Source: 2-12-FULL-60-19 sp041483675
Lineage (GTDB): Bacteria > Desulfobacterota > Binatia > UBA9968
Assembly (NCBI GenBank): GCA_041483675.1
Contig: JBGPGE010000006.1
Span: forward strand, 15,719-79,718
Direction of reading: 5' to 3'
DNA length: 64,000 nt
Shown: piece by piece, positions 58,154 through 64,000 of the stretch
Layout of the letters: the number at the start of each line of letters is the position of its first letter
Numbering within the stretch: position 1 is the first letter of the stretch
The notes under the pieces: model-generated
The model's database searches: none
Seen by the model: the letters and a program-made list of their open reading frames with translations, nothing else
Told to the model about the DNA's origin: nothing
Made by a program: the position numbers and the translations under genes

Positions 58154-59754
58154 CTCTTCCTTCTCCTACCAGCCCTGCCCCCAGTCGAAGGGCCTCTTGC
58201 CTTCTGCCTTCTGCCTCTAGTCTCCTGCCTGCCCTGAGCTTTGTCGAAGGGCCTTCTGCCTCCTGTCTCTTGCCTCTCGCCTGCCCTGAGCCCAGCCGAA
58301 GGGCCTCCCGCCTGTCCCCTTGAACGACTTGAATGTTTTGAACGGCTTGAACCCCCGGCTTCCTCGTCTCGCCTCCCCCGCATCACCAGCTTGATCGGCG
58401 TGCCTTCCAAATTCACCGCCTGGCGCAAATGGTGGATGAGATAGCGCTCGTAACTCGCCGAGAACCCCTCGGGCGTATTGACAAAGAGCGTGAACTTCGG
58501 CGGGCGCGAGCCGGTCTGGGTGGCGTAGAAAAATTTGACCGGCTTGCCCCGCCAGAGCGGCGGCGCGTTGCGCGCAAAGATGGCGCGCAGCGCCTGATTC
58601 AGAGCGGAGGTCTGAATGCGGCGTTGGTGGGAATCCGCCACGCTCTTTACCGCCGCCGTCAGCTTGGGCACGCCGCGCCCGGTAAGCGCGGAGATAAAAA
58701 CGACCGGCGCAAAATCGACGAACGGGAGTTTGTAGTAAACCTCTTCGCGGTGCTTCCGGGCATCCCTCTGTTCCAGCGGCACCTGATCCCACTTGTTCAC
58801 GGCCAGGATCAGCCCCTTGCCCCGTTGGAAAGCGTAGGCCAGTATCTGCGCATCCTGGCTCGTCACCCCTTCCGGCCCGTCGAGCAGATAGATCACCAGA
58901 TCGCCTCGATCTACGGAACCGAGCGACCGGATCACGCTATAGCGCTCGACCTGGTCGGCGATCCGCGCCTTGCGCCGGATCCCCGCCGTGTCCACCAGAA
59001 TAGTCTGCTCGCCGTCGAGGCTGAATGGACTATCCAGCGCGTCGCGCGTCGTGCCGGGCGTCGCGTCCACCACCGAGCGCTCGTAGCCCAGCAGGAGATT
59101 CACCAGCGTCGATTTGCCGACGTTGGGTCGCCCGACAACGGCCAGCGAAAGCGGCCGGGCTTGAGGCTCGTCGTCCTCTTCTTCCGTTTCCGCGTCGCCG
59201 TTTTTCAGTTCCACCGGAAAGGCCGCGACCACCCGCTCCATCAGATCCGAGAGTCCCAGGCCATGCTCGGCGGAGAGGGGAAAGATCTCCTCCAATCCCA
59301 GGCCGTAGAACTCGTAAAGGCCGGCGGTCTTGGCCTGGGTGTCGACCTTATTCACCGTGAAAAAGACCGGCTTATCGACTTTCCTGAGCAACTCCACCGC
59401 GTCACGGTCGAGCGGATTGAGGCCGCCCTTGCCGTCGCACAAAAACAGAATCACATCCGCTTCCTCGATGGCCAATCGGGTCTGCTGCTGCACCTGCTTT
59501 TTGAGCGGCGTGTCGGAATCGGGCTCGAAGCCTCCTGTGTCGATCGCCAGGAACTTTCGCCCGTACCACTCCGCCTCGCCATAGTTGCGGTCGCGCGTCA
59601 CGCCGGGAAGATCGTGCACGATGGCGCTTCTCTGCCTGACGAGGCGATTGAAGAGAGTGGACTTCCCGACGTTGGGCCGGCCGACCAACGCCAGCACCGG
59701 GAGGCGTTGTGTAGTTGGAGCATTATTTTCTGCGATGTCAGCGGTCTGAGTCAT
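58150..59754 (-). CDS. der: GTPase Der (EngA)
   Basis: Double-GTPase ribosome-assembly factor. GTP-binding site 1: GRPNVGKST at 25-33, DLPGVTRDRNY, NKVD; site 2: VGRPNVGKSTLVN near 208, DATPGTTRDALDS, NKWD; a C-terminal KH-like domain ending at LEGTPIKLVMRGR near 466. Length 534 is about 65 longer than usual: the tail (KHSSRSRGQAGGPSAGL, PFDKAQGRQETRG) is the translation of family C and low-complexity repeats at 58172-58345. One base separates it from era upstream. Confidence 0.95.
   Translation of the reverse strand: MTQTADIAENNAPTTQRLPVLALVGRPNVGKSTLFNRLVRQRSAIVHDLPGVTRDRNYGEAEWYGRKFLAIDTGGFEPDSDTPLKKQVQQQTRLAIEEADVILFLCDGKGGLNPLDRDAVELLRKVDKPVFFTVNKVDTQAKTAGLYEFYGLGLEEIFPLSAEHGLGLSDLMERVVAAFPVELKNGDAETEEEDDEPQARPLSLAVVGRPNVGKSTLVNLLLGYERSVVDATPGTTRDALDSPFSLDGEQTILVDTAGIRRKARIADQVERYSVIRSLGSVDRGDLVIYLLDGPEGVTSQDAQILAYAFQRGKGLILAVNKWDQVPLEQRDARKHREEVYYKLPFVDFAPVVFISALTGRGVPKLTAAVKSVADSHQRRIQTSALNQALRAIFARNAPPLWRGKPVKFFYATQTGSRPPKFTLFVNTPEGFSASYERYLIHHLRQAVNLEGTPIKLVMRGRRDEEAGGSSRSKHSSRSRGQAGGPSAGLRAGERQETGGRRPFDKAQGRQETRGRRQKARGPSTGGRAGRRRKR
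58172..58345. repeat. Family C and low-complexity repeats that encode the Der tail
   Basis: CCCTGAGCTTTGTCGAAGGG (58232-58251), CCCTGAGCCCAGCCGAAGGG (58284-58303) and a diverged copy at 58172-58192, separated by CTTCTGCCTTCTGCC-type words, plus TTGAA-spaced words (ACTTGAATGTTTTGAACGG) to 58345. All lie inside the der frame. Confidence 0.75.
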
Positions 59755-59755
59755 A

Positions 59756-60679
59756 CTATAACCCCATCTCCGTCAGCGAGTGAGGATCCTGTGTCCAGCC
59801 CTCGTCGACCCGGACGAACAGCTCCAAAAATATTTTGCAGCCGAGAATTCCTTCCAGCTCTTCCCTGGCCCGCTGGCCGACCTCCTTGAGCATGGAGCCT
59901 TTTTTCCCGATGAGAATAGGCTTGTGGGCCTCCCGCTCCGTGTGGATCGTCGCTTTGATGACGATCAGGCGCTTTTCCTCTTTCTCGGTAAACTCGTCGA
60001 TCGTGACCGCCGTGGCATAGGGAATCTCCTCGCGCGTCAGCAGGAAAACCTTTTCGCGGACGATCTCCGCCGCGAGAAAGCGCTCCGTCTGATCCGTCAC
60101 CTCGCCCTCGGGATAGTAGCGCGGCCCCTCCGGCAGGAGTTTTTCGATCAGTTCGAGCAGCTTTGGAACGTTGTCTCCCTTGAGCGCGCTGATCGGGACG
60201 ATCTCCCGCTCGGGCAGCAGCGCCGCGCACTCAGCGATCAACGGCAAGAGCTTTCCTTTGGCGATGAGATCGATTTTATTGAGCGCGATGAGCGTCGTCG
60301 CGCGCGAGTCTTTGAGCGCCGCGGCGACGTCTGCGTCCTCTTTGCGGATGCCGTCCCGCGCGTCGATCAGCCAAAGAGCCCCGTCCACCTCATGAAGCGC
60401 GTTCATCGCGACGTCGACCATGCGCCGGTTGATCAGCGAGCGCGCGCGGTGAATCCCCGGCGTATCGAGAAAAACGATCTGCGAGCCGGGCGTGGTTCTT
60501 ATGCCGGTGATGCGGTTGCGCGTGGTCTGGGGCTTGGGCGTGACGATGGCGACCTTCTCCCCCAACAGTTGGTTGAGCAGGGTCGATTTCCCGACGTTGG
60601 GCCGGCCGACGATCGCAACAAAACCCGAACGGTGCGAGGCCGCCGGTTGCGGTGCATTGTGTTTTTCTTCCGTCGCCAT
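59756..60679 (-). CDS. era: GTPase Era
   Basis: Binds 16S rRNA 3' end during 30S assembly; 307 residues. Seen: GRPNVGKST at 25-33, TPKPQTTRNRITGIRT (switch I), DTPGIHRARSLINRRMVDVAMNAL, NKIDLI, and a C-terminal KH domain with IVIKATIHTEREAHKPILIGKKGSMLKEVGQRAREELE cut into HKPILIGKKGSMLKEVG (the RNA loop) and KIFLELFVRV. Start ATG 60679. First gene of era-der-ogt. Confidence 0.95.
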   Translation of the reverse strand: MATEEKHNAPQPAASHRSGFVAIVGRPNVGKSTLLNQLLGEKVAIVTPKPQTTRNRITGIRTTPGSQIVFLDTPGIHRARSLINRRMVDVAMNALHEVDGALWLIDARDGIRKEDADVAAALKDSRATTLIALNKIDLIAKGKLLPLIAECAALLPEREIVPISALKGDNVPKLLELIEKLLPEGPRYYPEGEVTDQTERFLAAEIVREKVFLLTREEIPYATAVTIDEFTEKEEKRLIVIKATIHTEREAHKPILIGKKGSMLKEVGQRAREELEGILGCKIFLELFVRVDEGWTQDPHSLTEMGL

Positions 60680-60780
60680 GGCTTCATTTCAAGTGGATTT
60701 TCATTATGACAGGTCACAGCTCGATTCTCCATCGAAAGACCGGTGAACACCACCATCGCCCACCCCGCCCAAGAGCCCGG

Positions 60781-61122
60781 CTATGAACGAAACATGAAGT
60801 AGGCCGCGCCCACCAGACAGAGACCGGCCCACAAATAGTCCAGCTTGATCGGCTGCTGCATGTATAAAACCGCGAAGGGGGCGAAAACCGCGAGGGTAAT
60901 GACTTCCTGAAGAATCTTCAGACGCGCCAGGCTCATCTCAGTGTAGCCGATGCGATTGGCCGGCACCTGGATCAGGTATTCGAACAGAGCGATTCCCCAG
61001 CTCACCAGCGCGGCCACGTACCATTTGGTGTCGTTTAGGTTCTTGAGGTGCGCGTACCAGGCGAACGTCATGAAAATGTTCGAACAGACGAGCAACAGGG
61101 ATGTCTGGACTATCGTTGCCAT
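60781..61122 (-). CDS. DUF486/DMT-family small membrane protein
   Basis: A 113-residue protein with four predicted membrane helices, matching the DUF486 family (FMTFAWYAHLKNL, WGIALFEYLIQVPANRIGY, LARLKILQEVITLAVFAPFA, PIKLDYLWAGLCLVGAAYF). Distantly related to EamA/SMR-type small exporters; substrate unknown. AAGGAAG precedes the ATG. Last gene of a three-gene leftward cluster. Confidence 0.85.
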   Translation of the reverse strand: MATIVQTSLLLVCSNIFMTFAWYAHLKNLNDTKWYVAALVSWGIALFEYLIQVPANRIGYTEMSLARLKILQEVITLAVFAPFAVLYMQQPIKLDYLWAGLCLVGAAYFMFRS

Positions 61123-61142
61123 CTTCTTCCTTCACCCTCCCT

Positions 61143-61481
61143 TTATTTGAAAGCCTTGAGATTGACGCCGAGTTTTGTTCCCAGCCAGAGCGAGCGATCC
61201 AGGTGATCGCCCTTGCCGTCGCCGGTGCTGGGATGGACGAGAATATCGAGTCCCTCTCGGTTCAGCATGAGCCACGGCACCACCTTGCCGAACTCCTCCG
61301 TGTCGAACACGACCTGGTACATCGGCTTCAGATGGGGACCGACCAGCTCGTCGTGCCAACTCCCGAGCTGCACGTTGAACCGGCTCAGCCCCTCGCGCAC
61401 CCGCGCCGCCGCGGCTTTGGTCGCCGGATCGTAGTAAATGTGCGCGTGGTAGCCTTTGATATCCGCCGTCTCTGTCGTCAT
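61143..61481 (-). CDS. DOPA 4,5-dioxygenase family protein
   Basis: A 112-residue protein of the DOPA dioxygenase family: IKGYHAHIYYDPATKAAA, SWHDELVGPHLKPMYQVVF, REGLDILVHPSTGDG and DHLDRSLWLG. His ligands are expected in YHAHIY, GPHLKP and VHPSTG. Members cleave catechols extradiol in fungi and plants; in bacteria the role is unclear. The ATG at 61481 overlaps the upstream stop by four bases with GGGAAG ahead, and is preferred over 61520. Confidence 0.86.
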   Translation of the reverse strand: MTTETADIKGYHAHIYYDPATKAAAARVREGLSRFNVQLGSWHDELVGPHLKPMYQVVFDTEEFGKVVPWLMLNREGLDILVHPSTGDGKGDHLDRSLWLGTKLGVNLKAFK

Positions 61482-61801
61482 TTTCTTCCCAGCCATTGGC
61501 GCGAGCCGCAATTCCAGCATTCGGTGAACTGGCCCTCTATCATCTCACCGCAGCCTTTACATTGCCACGGCTTCTCCAAGCCGACCACCGGAGACAAAGC
61601 CCCCTTCAGCACCGCCTGCGCCTCCTCGAATTGCTCGTCCTCCACCACCCACAGCTCCGGCCAACACTCGATCGGCGGGATCTCCCCCATCGCCGCGGCC
61701 AGATACGAATTCCTGACCACGCACTCGATCCCGCCGCTCTCAAGAATGTTCTTGAGGTGGTCGATCATGAGCGGAACCTGCGCGGTGTAGAGTCTTCTCA
61801 T
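61478..61801 (-). CDS. DUF2007 domain protein with C-terminal zinc ribbon
   Basis: A 107-residue protein: N-terminal DUF2007 domain (MRRLYTAQVPLMIDHLKNILESGGI, ECVVRNSYLAAAMGEIPP, ELWVVEDEQFEEAQAVL) and a C-terminal four-Cys ribbon (CKGCGEMIEGQFTECWNCG). Function unknown in spite of a wide spread; sometimes called putative signal-transducing protein. First gene of the small leftward cluster with the DOPA dioxygenase-like and DUF486 genes. Confidence 0.88.
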   Translation of the reverse strand: MRRLYTAQVPLMIDHLKNILESGGIECVVRNSYLAAAMGEIPPIECWPELWVVEDEQFEEAQAVLKGALSPVVGLEKPWQCKGCGEMIEGQFTECWNCGSRQWLGRK

Positions 61802-61815
61802 TGATCATTCTACGG

Positions 61816-62235
61816 CTACTTCGCCCATTTCAAAATAATTTCTTTATCACTCGCCGACAGTTTGGCGTCGGGATGCAACGCCACATAATACCACTGCGGC
61901 ATTTTGCTATGCTCGACCTGTTTGACGATCTCTTTGAGCTTCCTCGCCTTTCGCCGCTCGTTGTATTGATCCCAAATCGAGAAGTTCAGCTCGACACGGC
62001 CTTTTTTGACATCTTCGGCAATGAGCCAAGAGACGGGCGCGATGCGCGAATACCACGGCCACACCGTCTCATTGGAATGGCAATCGTAGCAGGAACGGGC
62101 CAGAACTGCTTTCAAATCCGCCGGCACTTGCACAGCGCCCTCCACCGGCGGACTTACCCGCTCGACCGGAACGAACTGAATGACAACTAATCCAGCGGCT
62201 AAAATAAGCCCCGCTTTAGCAATCCATTTCCTCAT
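61816..62235 (-). CDS. Haem-binding-domain protein, exported (cytochrome c-like)
   Basis: A 139-residue protein: an N-terminal membrane helix or signal (AKAGLILAAGLVVIQFVPV), then a Haem_bd domain with the c-type motif CYDCHSNETVWPWYS (CxxCH), AEDVKKGRVELNFSIW and a C-terminal MPQWYYVALHPDAKLS providing Met/His axial options. Likely a periplasmic monohaem protein. Partner unknown. Confidence 0.88.
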   Translation of the reverse strand: MRKWIAKAGLILAAGLVVIQFVPVERVSPPVEGAVQVPADLKAVLARSCYDCHSNETVWPWYSRIAPVSWLIAEDVKKGRVELNFSIWDQYNERRKARKLKEIVKQVEHSKMPQWYYVALHPDAKLSASDKEIILKWAK

Positions 62236-62317
62236 TTTTCTTTCCTTGCCGCCGTGATGCCAAGTCCCCCGATGCGAACGAATTGCCGCACCCCGGCGCG
62301 TTATAAAGTATTAATAG

Positions 62318-63460
62318 TCAAAGGCTTTCCAGAAGTCTCTTCCAAGCTTGACGGTGGGCCGGTTGGGTGTTCCAAAGATCGAGATGCTCGCCCACTTTTT
62401 GCACAAACGTGATGCGTATGGGTTCTCCCCCAAGCGCCAAGACGCTGCGAGAAAAATCGAAAAAGTCGAAAACGTAGAGGTTCTGGCCGCCGGCGAATGC
62501 CTGCGTAATGCGTTCCTCAAGCGCAGCCTTTTCATCCGCTCTTACGCCAGGTGCTGCGAAGAAAATGTCCTGGATCTTGCGTTGCCGGCCTTTTCTAAGC
62601 GTTCCCTCAACGTCGGTCAGAGTCAGGGTGCGTTCTTTCACCTCGACGGCCAATACAACCTTACCCGCGTCAGTGACGCACTCCAGGTCGGCAGCTTGAC
62701 CTGTAGCTTCGTCGCTGGCGTTGATTCGAGCACGCTCAACTCTCGCGTATAAGCGGAAGTGGATGCCTATGGCATCAAAGAGCGCGCCACACACAGCCAA
62801 GCCTCGATCGCCGCCGGATTTCTCTTCGAGGAACTGTCGAGCGAGAGCAAGAGAAGTTTCCAAACTGATGCGCGGCGGCAAAGGATAGACAAAGCGAAGG
62901 GATTTCTGCAGCCGGAACATTTCCAACAAGACCTGCCGAAACATGGCTTGGGTGAAACCGGGGTCGCCGTGCGACTCGACTTGTTCCAGAACACCCACGA
63001 GCGTGTTCCACCCATCCACATCTTTTTTACTTTTGTCGTCTCGAACCATACGGGGGATTCGCATCGGGTTGCCGACGTATGGGTCGGCAGACGTGCCAAG
63101 GATGTTTTCCTGCCGCTGATTGAAGCGGGCGACAACTTTGCTCGCCAAGCTCCGCGCATCCCAGCCCGTGACATCGTTTTTATCACCCTTCCTCTTCTGA
63201 AGACGTAGAGCGTCTAGAGTTAGGTCTGTTAGTTTGCCAAGGATCTGGACGGGTAAGCAAAACCGGTAAGTGACTTGTTTGTGGCCGACCGACGCCCGAA
63301 TTGCCTCGCGCAGAGGGGCATCGGCAACGTACTCAAGCTCCGGCTTTCCGTTCGCTTCAGCCGCGACGGTTTGCCAGTGTGTCTCAAGCAATTGCGCAGC
63401 CCGGTCGAAGTCGAAAGGCTTTATATCACCGGATTTGGGGGGCATGTTTCCGTGTGCCAT
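62318..63460 (-). CDS. Type II restriction endonuclease, PD-(D/E)xK, possibly SacI family
   Basis: A 380-residue protein whose C-terminal part contains a PD-(D/E)xK site: Asp in AADLECVTD (about 265), then VLAVEVKERTL with E-x-K, followed by helix DVEGTLRKGRQRK. Length and its pairing with a DNA methylase fit a type II enzyme; I recall SacI-family annotation for similar proteins but cannot confirm it here. Its start overlaps the methylase end by 35 bases. ATG at 63460 or 63445. No controller (C) protein gene is seen. Slightly lower GC than the housekeeping genes next door suggests acquisition. Confidence 0.7.
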   Translation of the reverse strand: MAHGNMPPKSGDIKPFDFDRAAQLLETHWQTVAAEANGKPELEYVADAPLREAIRASVGHKQVTYRFCLPVQILGKLTDLTLDALRLQKRKGDKNDVTGWDARSLASKVVARFNQRQENILGTSADPYVGNPMRIPRMVRDDKSKKDVDGWNTLVGVLEQVESHGDPGFTQAMFRQVLLEMFRLQKSLRFVYPLPPRISLETSLALARQFLEEKSGGDRGLAVCGALFDAIGIHFRLYARVERARINASDEATGQAADLECVTDAGKVVLAVEVKERTLTLTDVEGTLRKGRQRKIQDIFFAAPGVRADEKAALEERITQAFAGGQNLYVFDFFDFSRSVLALGGEPIRITFVQKVGEHLDLWNTQPAHRQAWKRLLESL

Positions 63461-64000
63461 AACGAGCAGGTCGTTCGAAAAGATACATGTTCTTGTCGGT
63501 TACGCCGTACCCGGTAGTTTGAGAGCAGGATTCCGGGTCGTAGTTTGCCCAAAGCGATTCCTTACGTTCACCTTTGGATGAGTTGCAGAGACGAGTATTG
63601 GCGTCTACCCGAATCCAGCCACGATAGAGCCGATCCATCAACGCGCAGCGATAACCGGATACTGCTGCCGCGCCTTTGACGGATCTAATGACCTCAGCCA
63701 GTTCTTCGTGCTCGCGATCCGTCATTTCGTAACCGTATGCCTTACTGTCCCCACGGGCCTCGTGGGGGTACGGTGGATCGCAGTAGAAGAGCGTCGATTC
63801 CGAATCATAGCGACGAATCACTTCAATGGCAGGAGCGTTCTCGAACTGAACGCGCTGCAGCCGCTGGACAATTTGGGGCAGGCCTTCTACGCTCCCTAAC
63901 CACCGAGACACGGCGCCGGCCATGCCGGCGCGAGATGTCAAGACGCAGTGAGCCCAGCGACCCTCCGAGCTTGTTTGCGCCAATCCCGTTCGCGTCTGCC
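63426..64000 (-). CDS. DNA adenine methylase (D12 class), C-terminal part, cut by window end
   Basis: The frame runs out of the window at 64000 (the upstream codons QTRTGL continue before the TTG at 63983), so only the last 191 residues are present and the start lies outside. Seen: the catalytic DPPY in LFYCDPPYPHEARG, GYEMTDREHEELAEVIRSVKGAAAVSGY and a C-terminal ESLWANYDP, typical of Dam/D12 N6-adenine methylases. The AdoMet motif FxGxG would lie beyond the window. It protects DNA from the endonuclease encoded immediately downstream. Confidence 0.87.
   Translation of the reverse strand, partial: QTRTGLAQTSSEGRWAHCVLTSRAGMAGAVSRWLGSVEGLPQIVQRLQRVQFENAPAIEVIRRYDSESTLFYCDPPYPHEARGDSKAYGYEMTDREHEELAEVIRSVKGAAAVSGYRCALMDRLYRGWIRVDANTRLCNSSKGERKESLWANYDPESCSQTTGYGVTDKNMYLFERPARYGTRKHAPQIR

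Overview
The window is GC-rich bacterial DNA from a Gram-negative, free-living organism: many proteins carry Sec signal peptides or lipoboxes, and gene order such as dprA-topA-trmFO and era-der is standard for bacteria. The abundance of NMT1/SsuA-like binding proteins, luciferase-like (LLM) oxidoreductases, 4,5-dihydroxyphthalate-decarboxylase-like proteins and dispersed palindromic repeats fits soil or sediment lineages of the deltaproteobacterial/Binatota/Rokubacteria kind. That placement is an inference; there is no rRNA here to settle it.

Layout. (1) 75-14062: a divergent regulon around a GntR/FCD regulator (6858-7568) with a candidate operator at 7585-7596. Leftward run binding proteins, a bicupin, an LLM oxidoreductase, a VOC protein and signal-less binding-protein homologues. 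Rightward run an ABC ATPase, a split TPP decarboxylase, a binding protein, a fused two-domain permease and a truncated amidohydrolase. Together they look like uptake plus breakdown of one family of small organic compounds. (2) 14031-21010: an accessory stretch with visibly lower GC in part: class II aldolase, VapBC45-type toxin-antitoxin pair, orphan HerA-like ATPase, small membrane protein, an EAD/PLD-like protein, a DapA-family gene, repeats, a row of hairpins and a tRNA-Ala(GGC). (3) 21074-28905: recN, nadK, an orphan molybdenum hydroxylase large subunit, a phosphonate-type permease and a 5'-nucleotidase-type phosphatase. (4) 29203-45869: the most unusual block. It holds a binding protein, a cyclic-nucleotide-binding/DASS transporter fusion, a FecR-type exported protein, a CHASE2 adenylate/guanylate cyclase, three exported TPR-CHAT putative proteases, a metallo-beta-lactamase-fold protein and a UPF0175/PIN pair. 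(5) 46030-53917: phnC and phnD, an alpha/beta hydrolase lipoprotein, TPR protein, thioesterase, ilvE, an HU gene with clear promoter and terminator, ppx and trmFO. (6) 54000-61801: topA, dprA, ogt, der, era and small conserved genes. (7) 61816-64000: a haem-binding-domain protein and a type II restriction-modification pair cut by the window edge.

Best candidates for something new: the signalling block in region 4 (cNMP producer, cNMP-binding transporter and three exported CHAT proteins); the HerA-like/EAD-PLD mini-island in region 2; and dispersed repeats that have become coding sequence inside a VOC protein and at the C-termini of TrmFO, TopA and Der.
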